From assembly GCF_004771275.1 (NCBI RefSeq), contig NZ_RQEV01000003.1, positions 434,001 through 498,000 of the forward strand: a stretch of DNA of 64,000 bases. Direction: 5' to 3'. Numbering within the stretch: position 1 is the stretch's first letter; every line of letters begins with the position of its first letter. Made by a program: the position numbers and the translations under genes. Positions 13,781 through 22,685 of the stretch are shown in pieces. The notes beneath the pieces were generated by a model that saw only the letters and a list, made by a program, of their open reading frames with translations, was not told the origin of the DNA and did not search any database. This DNA comes from Leptospira fluminis. GTDB taxonomy: Bacteria; Spirochaetota; Leptospiria; Leptospirales; Leptospiraceae.

Positions 13781-14412
13781 TCCGTCATACGACTCCCGAA
13801 GTGGAGCCCGGGACTTGTTACGGCTGGACCGATTTGGGTCTTCCGTCCACCTTTGAAAAGGAAGCCGGCGAACTCGCAAAGATCCTTCCGGGACGAGTGA
13901 ATTCGATACGAACGAGTCCGCTATTTCGATGCTATAGCCTAGCGGAGTTCCTAAGCAAGCGATGGGAGGCGATCGGAAAACCTCCCGCCTGGAAAGTGGA
14001 TCCACGAATTCGTGAATTGAATTTCGGAGCTTGGGAGGGAAAGCTTTGGGAGGAAATTCCCCGCCAAGAGACGGATCATTGGATGGAAAATTACGTTCAT
14101 CGTTCCCCACCCGACGGAGAAACATACTCCGACTTGCGAGACCGAGTTTCCGAGGCCTGGGAAGAAACTTTAAAAGAAGGGCATACATGGGAGAAAATTA
14201 GAAAGGAAGAAGGAGAAAACGAAGAGTACCGGGAAGCGTGGGTCAGTCACGGTGGAGTCATTCGATGCATCGCATCCTTCGTCCTTGGATTCCCTTTGGA
14301 AAACGCTTTCCGCGCTTCGCTGGAATACGGCTCTCTTTCTATGATTCGGGTCCGCTTCGGAGAAAGCGCTTCTTATCCCCAATTCGTCTTCTGGAATAGA
14401 CGGGCAGGTTAA
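13765..14412 (+). CDS. cobC: Histidine phosphatase, alpha-ribazole phosphatase type
   Basis: A 215-residue member of the phosphoglycerate-mutase-like superfamily. It starts MEILLIRHTTPEVEPG with catalytic H8 in RHT, then CYGWTDLGL, a variant typical of the CobC group rather than the generic RHGE. The second catalytic region WVSHGGVIRCI is near residue 163. It would dephosphorylate alpha-ribazole-5'-phosphate or adenosylcobalamin-5'-phosphate in nucleotide-loop assembly. ATG 13765 is chosen because it is directly in front of the catalytic strand; a frame upstream (13705) would add 20 unrelated residues inside cobS. Overlap with cobS supports coupled translation and the B12 role. Confidence 0.87.
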   Translation: MEILLIRHTTPEVEPGTCYGWTDLGLPSTFEKEAGELAKILPGRVNSIRTSPLFRCYSLAEFLSKRWEAIGKPPAWKVDPRIRELNFGAWEGKLWEEIPRQETDHWMENYVHRSPPDGETYSDLRDRVSEAWEETLKEGHTWEKIRKEEGENEEYREAWVSHGGVIRCIASFVLGFPLENAFRASLEYGSLSMIRVRFGESASYPQFVFWNRRAG

Positions 14413-14516
14413 AACGCACATTATTATGTCCTGCGAAGTCCGGACCTTTTTTTAGGATCTTAGCATTCCCCTTATGCTTTTTCCATGTTTTCCGATAAGA
14501 AATACGAGCGCTCGCG

Positions 14517-15653
14517 ATGATGCGAAAAATCCAGATCTTTCCACTGCGACATTCCTATCGGTTTTCTTGGACGGGGATTTTCCTTTTCGTCGCGTATTCA
14601 TACGCCCTTACGGCGCCCATGCTCGCTTCGGATCTTTTTCCCGGAACGACGGATTCCGAAGAGAGCGCCAAACTTTTCGTTCTGGACGCAAGCGGTTCGA
14701 TGAACGAATATCTAGGAATTTACCAAAAGATTCATCTGGCTAAAAAACACGTAAAACATTATGTGGATAGTCTCTCCGAGCGCGCAGCAGTAGGCTTAAT
14801 CGCTTACGGAAACCGACTTCCGGGGTGCCAATCATCAAGACTCTACCAGCCTTTCGAGGATGATAAATCAAAATTTCGTAATAAACTCTACGGATTGACG
14901 CCTTCCGGCGCCACTCCATTAGCGGAATCCATCAGAGTTGCGGGAACCTATCTTGCCGGAAAAAAAAGACCGGTGGAATTGATCCTAGTTACGGACGGAA
15001 TCGAAAGTTGTTACGGTGATCCCGAAAAAGAGCTAAAAATACTTCAATCAAAAGGAATCGATTTCCGAATGAACATCATCGGACTCGGATTGAAACCCGA
15101 GGAAAGAGCCGCGATGCAATCCTTAGCAAAGGTAGGCAAAGGTTCCTATTTCAACGTGGACGGTGACGGCGATTTCCAGTCGGCCGTGGAGAAACTTCTC
15201 CATAAAGAAACGATTTCAAATATGCCCGCAACCTACGCTTCCGGATCGACACGAACTTCTTCTCCGATCCGAATCCTAAACTGGGAAAGAACCAAAGTGG
15301 ACGAAAACAAAAACGCATACACGGTTGCTTTCGAATTCGACCATCCGGGTTTAAAGGATCGTTGTATTACAATGAACCTGAAATCCACCGCTAGCGATTC
15401 CCTCAAACCGGCCCAATTAGGAAAACTAAGACCCGAAAACCCCGAAAAGGTAAGTAAATTAGAGACCGTCTGTCCGAACCAAAGTACCGGTCGGGGAAAA
15501 TTCTCTTTCGAGGCACGGAACGGAAGCGCCGCTTCCGCAGTTCTCGAACTCTGGGACATGTCGGGAATTCCTCAGGTTGTCGGAATCAGCCAAGAGGTCC
15601 AGATCGGAAAAGATTTCACGGAAGGTTCAGGTCCTGATCACTCGGAAAAGTGA
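14517..15653 (+). CDS. Exported von Willebrand factor A domain protein
   Basis: A 378-residue protein with an N-terminal hydrophobic signal (WTGIFLFVAYSYALTAPMLAS) and a vWA domain whose MIDAS motif is D57-A-S59-G-S61. A second metal-ligand region, TPSGATPLAES, lies near residue 140, and LILVTDGIESC supplies the third aspartate near 167. The C-terminal 150 residues form a beta-rich domain with three cysteines. vWA proteins coordinate a divalent ion to bind protein partners; the partner is unknown. The last 38 bases overlap convergently the end of the first DUF4139 gene on the opposite strand. No ribosome site is obvious before ATG 14517. Confidence 0.85.
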   Translation: MMRKIQIFPLRHSYRFSWTGIFLFVAYSYALTAPMLASDLFPGTTDSEESAKLFVLDASGSMNEYLGIYQKIHLAKKHVKHYVDSLSERAAVGLIAYGNRLPGCQSSRLYQPFEDDKSKFRNKLYGLTPSGATPLAESIRVAGTYLAGKKRPVELILVTDGIESCYGDPEKELKILQSKGIDFRMNIIGLGLKPEERAAMQSLAKVGKGSYFNVDGDGDFQSAVEKLLHKETISNMPATYASGSTRTSSPIRILNWERTKVDENKNAYTVAFEFDHPGLKDRCITMNLKSTASDSLKPAQLGKLRPENPEKVSKLETVCPNQSTGRGKFSFEARNGSAASAVLELWDMSGIPQVVGISQEVQIGKDFTEGSGPDHSEK

Positions 15654-17253
15654 CGCGGTATTCCAATTTTATTTCCCTCTTGCTCGCCGGCGGAATTTCC
15701 AGAAGCCATTCGTAGATTCCCGAGTTCGGACGAAATTCCTTTGCCCCATCCGTAGTTCTTTCCTTGACGATCTCCACATTGACGCTGGCCAATTCGGAAA
15801 TCGGAATTTGGTCCCGGACTAAAACGGATTTCGCGTCCTTACCGAAATTTTCCAAAGTCAGATAGACGCGCTTTTCCAACACCTTTTGGGAGGTGATCAA
15901 ACCTTCTCGAGTTTGGTTGGATTCTTTTCTGTAGGAAAGCCTCAGACTTCCTTCCGTGCCTAGGGAAACGGAAACCGATTCTCCCGGACTGGTATAAGGA
16001 ACCCGAGTCGTTCCGATCAACCCGGAATTGCGAAACAGGGAGACTTCTCCCGGTAAAATCGGAAACTCTCCGGCATTCAGAAAACTAGCCTCCTGTAATG
16101 GAAACGGTTTGTATCGAGGAGAAGCGATCGTGCGGATCTTTGCCGTAATCGTAAAAGAACTCATTTCGAGTTTTCTGGATTCTTTCTGGGAAGGAAGATT
16201 GACTAGTTTAGGCAAACGGAATAGAAAACCTCCCCCTCTCTCGGATGTGGCCTGGGATTCCGGAGCGTTTTGAGAAGCGGTTTGTGAAGGTTCCATCTGT
16301 GCCGCACCTACGGATTGAGTTTGGGTGTTTAGAACTTCTTTTCTTACCGCGACTTCTTGGTCGTAAATCCTTTGCGGATGCAAGCGATTGCGTCTTTGCG
16401 ATTGGTCCGGTCGAGTAGTGGACAAAGTCAATCTTACTCCTTGCCAGTCTTCTCCCGTTTCCTGACGGACCTCGGCCAAAGATTCGAACTGGACCTTCTC
16501 CGCGGAATCATTGGAAGTAAGAATATACGTCGGTTTCCAAGTAGCATTCGGAACCAAGTAACTTAGACGAAGTTCCGCGGTTTTGACTTCTCCCGAAGTA
16601 TTTACGATCTGGACCCAGGTAATCCTTTTGCTTTTTTCCGCTTGGGAAAGGAGCAGGGAAAGTTTTCCTTTCTCTTCTTCCAACTCGTTCTGAAGATTTT
16701 TCTTATTTTTCTCCACCTTTTCCCAATGGGAAAATAGGGAAAAAGACTCCTCTCTATTTTTCCTCAGATAGGTTCCCCAGTTTTTACCGTCCGACTCCAC
16801 TCTTCCGTACATGAGATTGCGGCCGACGGTTTCCGAGACTTTTTTACGGAATTCGGAGAGAAGATCTTTCTCGGATTTTAGATCGTTCTCTTTGGAGACG
16901 ACCGCTTCCAGATCCTTCTGGAGGGTTTGTATTCTTCTTTGGAGCTGGGCAACTTCCGGATTAGACGCTGCGGTACCTTCTTCTTTCCAAGTTCTAGTGC
17001 CCGTCACTTCCGACTGTTCCGAATCGGTACCGGCCATGAGGCTCTCCTCAAGCAAAGAAACGGGTAAATTCGGGACGACGATCCGGTTCGCTCCAGGAGA
17101 TAGTTGGATTTTGCCGGTTCGTAAAACTTGTGCAGTGCCTTGGTGCACCGTTATCTCCCGGATCGGGAAATCGCCGCCCACGGCGAAAATACCTTCGCAG
17201 AAAAGCGAAAAGGATACGAATAAAAACAAATTTCTAATATAGTTCGATTTCAT
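15616..17253 (-). CDS. DUF4139 (MuiA-like) exported protein, paralogue A
   Basis: A 545-residue protein with a signal peptide (NLFLFVSFSLFCEGIFAVGG). It has an N-terminal DUF4140-like domain (REITVHQGTAQVLRTG near residue 33), a central coiled coil (about residues 105-215, rich in Glu/Lys) and a C-terminal DUF4139 beta domain beginning LRLSYLVPNATWKPTY. Relatives are called mucoidy inhibitor MuiA family proteins, but the molecular role is not established. A Gln/Ser/Ala-rich linker splits the DUF4139 domain (about residues 310-345). It is 15 bp downstream of a longer paralogue on the same strand, with a good ribosome site (AAGGGAA). The 3' end overlaps the vWA gene on the other strand. Confidence 0.85.
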   Translation of the reverse strand: MKSNYIRNLFLFVSFSLFCEGIFAVGGDFPIREITVHQGTAQVLRTGKIQLSPGANRIVVPNLPVSLLEESLMAGTDSEQSEVTGTRTWKEEGTAASNPEVAQLQRRIQTLQKDLEAVVSKENDLKSEKDLLSEFRKKVSETVGRNLMYGRVESDGKNWGTYLRKNREESFSLFSHWEKVEKNKKNLQNELEEEKGKLSLLLSQAEKSKRITWVQIVNTSGEVKTAELRLSYLVPNATWKPTYILTSNDSAEKVQFESLAEVRQETGEDWQGVRLTLSTTRPDQSQRRNRLHPQRIYDQEVAVRKEVLNTQTQSVGAAQMEPSQTASQNAPESQATSERGGGFLFRLPKLVNLPSQKESRKLEMSSFTITAKIRTIASPRYKPFPLQEASFLNAGEFPILPGEVSLFRNSGLIGTTRVPYTSPGESVSVSLGTEGSLRLSYRKESNQTREGLITSQKVLEKRVYLTLENFGKDAKSVLVRDQIPISELASVNVEIVKERTTDGAKEFRPNSGIYEWLLEIPPASKREIKLEYRVTFPSDQDLNLP

Positions 17254-17268
17254 TTCCCTTATCCTCTC

Positions 17269-19374
17269 TTAATAAGATCCGGTTCCGGAAGAGTCTCTTA
17301 AAACGTTGTTTGCGGGGTAAGAAATCGTGTATTCGAATTCGATTTTCTTGGAAGAACCTGCCGGAATCTCCGCTTCGTACGTTAAGATGCCGTCCTCCGT
17401 TTTTTCCGGTTTTTCGGGACCTAAATTCCAGCGGATTTCCACACTGTCGTCCACCGTGTACGGTATTCTATCTATCAGTCGGAACAGAATTTTCCGTTTC
17501 TTATTATTTTTGATCGAAATTCCGATCCGATGACGGATCGTTTTTTTCCTGGAAATGAGCCCGGACTTATCCTCGAATTTTTCTTCCCGGCGGATGATTT
17601 TTACGTCCCGATCCGGACCCAACTCCATTCTGATTTTTTCCCCCGGTTTCAAGGTCGATACGGAAGTAGTGCCGAGTAAATTCTCGCCGGAATAAATTTC
17701 CAGCGGACCGGAAAGCAACGGCTCCCTTTCCTGATTCGTGGATACTACGGTCAAATAAGCCTCCTCTCCGGTCAAAGGAGAGGATTCGTAAGTAGGAACG
17801 ACGGGAACCGTCCTTTTGCGCAAAAAGACCCGATTCAGAGTCTTGTCAGAGGGAACGATCTCCTTCGATTGGGATATATAACGAAAATCGAATCCTTCGG
17901 AGGATAAACCCGGAGCAATCAGGCTGTAAGCGTATTTCCTATCCGAATTCAATTGGGAAGACCGGTTTAATAAAATCTGAACCTGGGATTCTATCTCCTT
18001 CAATTCCTTACGGGAGCTTTCCCGTAAGCCGGAAAAACGCCTAAGTGCTTCCTTTCCGTATCGAATGGAATCCTCGTACGAACCCTGGTCGAAAAAAGTC
18101 TTTTGGTTGGCCAAGTCTCCTCTGAGTTGGCCCATATTTTCCTCTACTTGTAGGGAATTGGATTGCCCCTTGAAATTCCCTTCGATAATCATACGGGATT
18201 TTTCCAACGGATTCTCGTTTTGAGTATACGAATCTTCCGATTTGAAATCATCCGCTTTAGCCTGGCTAGTCGCAGGGCGATATACTTTTTTTCTAGCCTC
18301 TTTTGCCATGACCGGTGCTGCAGCAGGAGGTCCGGAGGCGGATTTCTTAGCTCGGCTATAATCTATATCCCTATCTTCAGCGCCGGAATATTCTTTTTCT
18401 TCCGCGACAATCACACGGGAAGTGATCCTCAATTCCCGATAATCGGGAAGATCCAAATCCTGGTTCGGATTTGCAGTGGAGAATTCCAACCGTACCCCGT
18501 TCCAATCCTCCCCGGTTTCGTTCCGAACGAGAGCGTACCATCCTAGCTCCGCTTCGTTTCCGTTCGGTTTCAAATCCAGAGTATAGCGGGGATACCAAAT
18601 GGCGCCTCGAATCAGATATTTGTATTCGAGTTTATAAGTTCCACCCGTTTCTACCTCGGCCTCCAAGCGAATTTCCTTTCGTCGGAGAACATCACCTTGG
18701 GCCAAATGATCCAACTTGGCGTTAACGATATAAAACTCCTCGCGAATCCGATCCAATTCCTCTAATTTAGATAAGCGTAATTTAGTATTCTCTTCCGATA
18801 GATCCGAAAACGTCTTTCGAAATCCCGATAACGATTCCGGATCCACTTTTTCGACGACGCCTTCCTCTTCCCTCAACACCGGCCTGATGGATTTAAAACT
18901 CGTCTCCCAATCTAGAAGCTCCTGAACTTCTCTCGATTTCGTCGAAAGAGAAAGAAGCAACGACTCCTTTCTCTTGGATAATTCTTCCGTCTCTTTCGAT
19001 TTAAATTTCCGAGTCACTTTTTCCAGAACCCGAATGCCCCGAATTTTAAATTTTTTCCCCGCATCTGAAAAGGAAACGGAAACGCTTTTATCTAGAATAT
19101 TATACGGAACTTCGCCCAGGCTAATTTCAGAAGAACCTACGGGAAGCTTGAATTCCGCGACTCGAGTCGTATATGCGAAATCCGAGTATAACAAAACCGA
19201 ATGAACCCGGGGTGTTCCTAGATAAGAAATCGCTTTAGAAGAATCGGACCCTTCCGTAATTGCGGTAGGGGTCTCATCCTCGGACTCCTGTGAAATTACG
19301 GATCCGGGAGAAGAGAAAAACCCTAAGAGGATGCAGAAGGTCGAAAAGCACCTGAGAAAAGGCCGAAAAGACAT
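17269..19374 (-). CDS. DUF4139 (MuiA-like) exported protein, paralogue B
   Basis: A 701-residue paralogue of the neighbouring DUF4139 protein with the same order: signal peptide (CFSTFCILLGFFSSPGSVIS), DUF4140-like segment with YTTRVAEFKLPVGS, coiled coil, and DUF4139 domain with YKYLIRGAIWYPRY and YALVRNETGEDWNG. It differs by a large insertion at about residues 345-510. This contains a basic/serine-rich stretch and a TPR-like helical pair (NQKTFFDQGSYEDSIRYGKE), so the beta domain is interrupted by helices. Tandem paralogues with a shared operon suggest a hetero-complex in the periplasm or outer membrane; that is inference. It follows the sterol-desaturase gene by 76 bp. Confidence 0.85.
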   Translation of the reverse strand: MSFRPFLRCFSTFCILLGFFSSPGSVISQESEDETPTAITEGSDSSKAISYLGTPRVHSVLLYSDFAYTTRVAEFKLPVGSSEISLGEVPYNILDKSVSVSFSDAGKKFKIRGIRVLEKVTRKFKSKETEELSKRKESLLLSLSTKSREVQELLDWETSFKSIRPVLREEEGVVEKVDPESLSGFRKTFSDLSEENTKLRLSKLEELDRIREEFYIVNAKLDHLAQGDVLRRKEIRLEAEVETGGTYKLEYKYLIRGAIWYPRYTLDLKPNGNEAELGWYALVRNETGEDWNGVRLEFSTANPNQDLDLPDYRELRITSRVIVAEEKEYSGAEDRDIDYSRAKKSASGPPAAAPVMAKEARKKVYRPATSQAKADDFKSEDSYTQNENPLEKSRMIIEGNFKGQSNSLQVEENMGQLRGDLANQKTFFDQGSYEDSIRYGKEALRRFSGLRESSRKELKEIESQVQILLNRSSQLNSDRKYAYSLIAPGLSSEGFDFRYISQSKEIVPSDKTLNRVFLRKRTVPVVPTYESSPLTGEEAYLTVVSTNQEREPLLSGPLEIYSGENLLGTTSVSTLKPGEKIRMELGPDRDVKIIRREEKFEDKSGLISRKKTIRHRIGISIKNNKKRKILFRLIDRIPYTVDDSVEIRWNLGPEKPEKTEDGILTYEAEIPAGSSKKIEFEYTISYPANNVLRDSSGTGSY

Positions 19375-19450
19375 AGGCTCAATAGATAAGCCCGAATTTC
19401 CCTCTTCGTCAATTTATTTTCAACCGGATCAAAAAGGGACCTTGGACCCT

Positions 19451-20743
19451 CTATGCCGCCTTTGCGGAATATCCTTTGACGCTGAAAAACCTTTTTTGGG
19501 AAAGGAGAAACGCACCCAAAACCAAAAAGGATATGATCGCAGTCGCTTTCATTAGATTCGGAAGAGAGGCGATGATCTCCGGAGCAAGCACCGCTTTCAA
19601 TTTTTCCACACTTGTAAAGTCGAAAGGATACACGTAAGTCAATGCGGCTATGGATGCCAGACGAACCAGTTCCAGAACGATTCCGGACGTTTTCAGTTCG
19701 AAAATCGTTCCGATATTCCGGAGCGTCCAAAGTACGTAAAAACCTAAAACGATCATTTCGACGAGAGGAAGTTCCTTCTTAAATTCGATATAGATCATGG
19801 AAGCGCCCATAGCGAACAGGAATTGGAGAATCGTGTAGACGGTCAAAGTAACCGGGATCTCGGTATCGAACTTTCTATAAGTTTTTCGATCGATTTCAGG
19901 AGGAATCACGCTCTCCCCTAGATCCCTCGGTTTCCAGCCGGGAGCTCGAAACCAAACGGTAAGGGAGTCTCTCCAAGATTTCGTTTTCCAAGACAATTCA
20001 AATAACTCCCTAAAATAATCGAACTGTGCTCGCACCGGATTCCACGTAGTCATGGGCTTTACGATTCCGAAAATCGGTTCCTCTTCCTCCTCCCGAAATG
20101 TGCCGAAGAGTCTGTCCCAAATGATGAACGTGCCGGCATAATTTTTATCTATGTATTTCGGATCTCTACCATGGTGGACTCTGTGATGAGAAGGAGTGTT
20201 CCATAACCATTCGAACCAACCTAGCTTAGGTATGAGACGAGTGTGAATCCAGAACTGGTATGCGAAATTAATCTGGATGACCATGACGAACATAAAAGGG
20301 GAAAAACCGAGCACGGCCAAAGGAAGATAAAACGGGAGAGAGAACGTATTCTGCAGGACTCCTTGTCTCAAGGCGACGGTGAAATTATAATCTTCGCTTT
20401 GGTGATGAGCCACGTGCGAAGCCCAGAAGACGTTAATTTCGTGGGCAAACCTATGATACCAATAATAAAAGAAATCCGCCAATGCATAGCAGACGATCCA
20501 AGCTAGCCAAGACGAATCGGATAGCGTAAGAAGCCGGCACTTTTCATAAACCCAAGCATAGATCCCGACCAATCCGACCGTAATAAATACCGTAAAGACC
20601 TGCATATACACGCCGGCCGAAAGGTTGTTCACTGAATCTTTATATCTATAGAACGGCTTTTTAGCTGCAAGAACCCAAAAAAGCTCCGCAAACGTTAAAA
20701 CAAAAAATGCAGGAGTGATTAATTCTATGATATTCTTTTCCAT
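19451..20743 (-). CDS. Sterol desaturase / fatty acid hydroxylase family protein
   Basis: A 430-residue integral membrane di-iron oxygenase. The histidine clusters are complete: WYHRFAHE (HxxxH), SHVAHHQSED (HxxHH) and PSHHRVHHGRD (HxxHH). Transmembrane segments flank the clusters, and an extra membrane region of about 130 residues follows the catalytic part (EIPVTLTVYTILQFLFAMG to the C-terminus). The family hydroxylates or desaturates lipids such as sterols, fatty acids or alkylglycerol ethers; the substrate here is unknown. A FadL-type terminator precedes the gene, and AGAGGAAAA is the ribosome site for ATG 20743. It heads the transcript that continues into the two DUF4139 genes. Confidence 0.9.
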   Translation of the reverse strand: MEKNIIELITPAFFVLTFAELFWVLAAKKPFYRYKDSVNNLSAGVYMQVFTVFITVGLVGIYAWVYEKCRLLTLSDSSWLAWIVCYALADFFYYWYHRFAHEINVFWASHVAHHQSEDYNFTVALRQGVLQNTFSLPFYLPLAVLGFSPFMFVMVIQINFAYQFWIHTRLIPKLGWFEWLWNTPSHHRVHHGRDPKYIDKNYAGTFIIWDRLFGTFREEEEEPIFGIVKPMTTWNPVRAQFDYFRELFELSWKTKSWRDSLTVWFRAPGWKPRDLGESVIPPEIDRKTYRKFDTEIPVTLTVYTILQFLFAMGASMIYIEFKKELPLVEMIVLGFYVLWTLRNIGTIFELKTSGIVLELVRLASIAALTYVYPFDFTSVEKLKAVLAPEIIASLPNLMKATAIISFLVLGAFLLSQKRFFSVKGYSAKAA

Positions 20744-20785
20744 TTGTCTTTTCCTCTTTCGACTTTCGATGTAACGATCGGTCGG

Positions 20786-20820
20786 TCAAGAAAAAGAAAT
20801 CGGGATAATCGGATATCCCG
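20786..20820 (-). terminator. Intrinsic terminator after the FadL-family gene
   Basis: On the minus strand CGGGATA and TATCCCG (20820-20814 and 20807-20801) form a 7-bp stem with a 6-base loop, followed by ATTTCTTTTTCTT. It lies about 55 bases past the porin stop and upstream of the hydroxylase gene, so the two are probably separate transcripts. Confidence 0.75.
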
Positions 20821-20832
20821 AAGTAAAGATTC

Positions 20833-20848
20833 GATAACGTACGTTATC
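20833..20848. repeat. 16-bp perfect palindrome
   Basis: GATAACGTACGTTATC reads the same on both strands. It lies between the FadL-family stop and that gene's terminator, so it may be an accessory RNA hairpin (GATAAC stem, GTAC loop) or a dimeric protein-binding site. The sequence alone does not decide. Confidence 0.6.
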
Positions 20849-20875
20849 TGAAGACCAGGAAAGTACCTTTCGGTA

Positions 20876-22414
20876 TTAAAAGAAGAAACTCACGGAGAAG
20901 TTCAGGGACACGATTCCTCCACCGTAATGGTAATTGGGATTTTGAGTCGTGGGAATGTATTTGTCCACTTCCACCCATCTTAATTTTTGGTACATCAATC
21001 CTACATCGAAGATGACAGGATTCTTTAACCTATCTTTCAAAAACTTGAAATTGCGACCGCTTAATGCGTAAGAAAGTCCCAAAGAGTAGATCATCCTATC
21101 GTTATCCATCCAGTTATTCGTGCCCGCGTAATGCGGCACCGGAGTAGGACGGCGTCCGATACCGCCTCTTGCCTTTAACGTGGGTGTTACCACTACTTCC
21201 GTACCGAATCGAACGTCCGTGGTATCATGAAAATTCAGCGGATCCGAATATTTAGCCTTGATCCTCGAATCATGCAAAAGACTCCATAGCTCCCGATTCA
21301 CATCCAAATTCAAGAGCACTCTTTTGAATGGACGGAAACCGACCCCGTAGGACCAAACCCTCGGGTTGTATTGATCGAAAAGAGCCAGATCGAAATCCAA
21401 TTGAATTCCTAATAGGGTAGTCTGGGCTCTCGCAGGAATGGGATCCGCAGACAGATAGGTTTCCCTTTTATAAGATGCTCCTAAGCTGAATTTTCCGTAC
21501 GTGAATTGAAGTCCGTAGGTTGGATTGATCAAGGGTTTGAGAGTCAAAACCACTTGCGAATTCGCTTGGACAGGATCGGGAGAAATCGGAACATCCTTTA
21601 AAAGAATCGCTCCGGATCCTCCTGCTAAAGCCGTAAAGCCCACTCCCGCAAAAAGGCGATCCTTCCACAATTCCACCCCGACCCCGCCCATAATCGTAGG
21701 TCTTTCGTTGCTCGTTCCGGATTGAAGGTATCTCGGCACTGTCGGGTTTTGATCGTTCACCACCATCAAGTTTCCGCCGGCAGGAAGAATCGCGTTTAAA
21801 CCGAAACGAATAGTACGACCTATATCGAAAATCTCGTTCAAGTTCATCGAGAATCCCAATCCGACGAAACTATCGTGGGGTTTTTTGATATCATTATCCG
21901 TAGGGGCGTTCGTACGGATCGTAGGATTCGCGTAATTCATGATCAAAGCGACTTCATGAAAATTTCGCGCAGGACGAAGAAGCGGCCTATAAACGAACAA
22001 TCCGTCCTTAAGATTGTACCAGCCTCGTTTGTACCAAGGGCCCGTTAAACTGGGATCGTCTTTTGCAGGTTCCGTGGAAAGAATCGGACCTTCCGGAGGA
22101 GTTTTTCCGTCCTTATTGGCGTCTGTGGCGGCAGTAGCTTCCTTTTCTTTGTCCGCTTGGTCCATCTTCCCGACAAAGAGGTCCGCTTCGTTCAAGCGTC
22201 CTAAACCCGCAACGTTGTAAAATACCGCGGACGAATTGTTTACCGTTGCGGTTACCGCTCCGGCCATCCCCGTAGCGGCGGGGTGAGCTCCGTAAATATC
22301 CCCGTAGCTCCCGGCTCGGATTTCGGAAAGCCCTCCTCCGACAAGGCAATACAATATCGTAAAAGATGCCCCCGAAAGATAGGGAATCTTTCTTTTCATT
22401 GGAATGTTTCGCAT
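20876..22414 (-). CDS. Outer membrane protein, OmpP1/FadL/TodX family
   Basis: A 512-residue outer membrane beta-barrel of the long-chain fatty acid transporter family. After a signal peptide (YLSGASFTILYCLVGGGLSEIRAG) the mature N-terminus GSYGDIYGAHPAATGMAGAVTATVNNSSAVFYNVAGLG is the family signature of a hatch domain; I give only its position, residues 36-72. Alternating hydrophobic strands run to the C-terminal SLNFSVSFFF, a barrel-closing strand with terminal Phe. A Lys/Glu/Ala-rich insertion with several aspartates lies at residues 80-110. FadL proteins pass hydrophobic compounds laterally through the outer membrane. ATG 22414 has AGGAAGGG upstream. A strong inverted repeat lies just upstream and may regulate it. 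Confidence 0.88.
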   Translation of the reverse strand: MRNIPMKRKIPYLSGASFTILYCLVGGGLSEIRAGSYGDIYGAHPAATGMAGAVTATVNNSSAVFYNVAGLGRLNEADLFVGKMDQADKEKEATAATDANKDGKTPPEGPILSTEPAKDDPSLTGPWYKRGWYNLKDGLFVYRPLLRPARNFHEVALIMNYANPTIRTNAPTDNDIKKPHDSFVGLGFSMNLNEIFDIGRTIRFGLNAILPAGGNLMVVNDQNPTVPRYLQSGTSNERPTIMGGVGVELWKDRLFAGVGFTALAGGSGAILLKDVPISPDPVQANSQVVLTLKPLINPTYGLQFTYGKFSLGASYKRETYLSADPIPARAQTTLLGIQLDFDLALFDQYNPRVWSYGVGFRPFKRVLLNLDVNRELWSLLHDSRIKAKYSDPLNFHDTTDVRFGTEVVVTPTLKARGGIGRRPTPVPHYAGTNNWMDNDRMIYSLGLSYALSGRNFKFLKDRLKNPVIFDVGLMYQKLRWVEVDKYIPTTQNPNYHYGGGIVSLNFSVSFFF

Positions 22415-22441
22415 GTTCCCTTCCTGATCAATCAGCTTCCA

Positions 22442-22462
22442 ATCTATCTACAATAGATAGAT
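22442..22462. promoter_or_regulatory. 9-bp perfect inverted repeat upstream of the FadL-family gene
   Basis: ATCTATCTA and TAGATAGAT are separated by three bases. The element is 28-48 bp before the ATG at 22414, where a 5' leader or the start of transcription would be. It could be an operator for a dimeric repressor or a leader hairpin. The 220 bp beyond it, to the ClC stop at 22686, is AT-rich non-coding sequence with no feature I can name. Confidence 0.5.
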
Positions 22463-22685
22463 GTTTCTAATTTCTTTATTACACATCAGTTATTTTTTAA
22501 AAATTATTCCGTATCTTAATGCTCAGGGCGAAAATGTCCAGTACAATTGAAAAAACAGGGTGGTGTCGATTTTTATCAAAAATAATCGATTTATAAAGAA
22601 AAAATCAGATAAACAGAGTTTTTTGTAAAAGAATGAACGCTACAATATGTACATTCTAACCCAAAATTGGCCAAGAAGAAAACAA

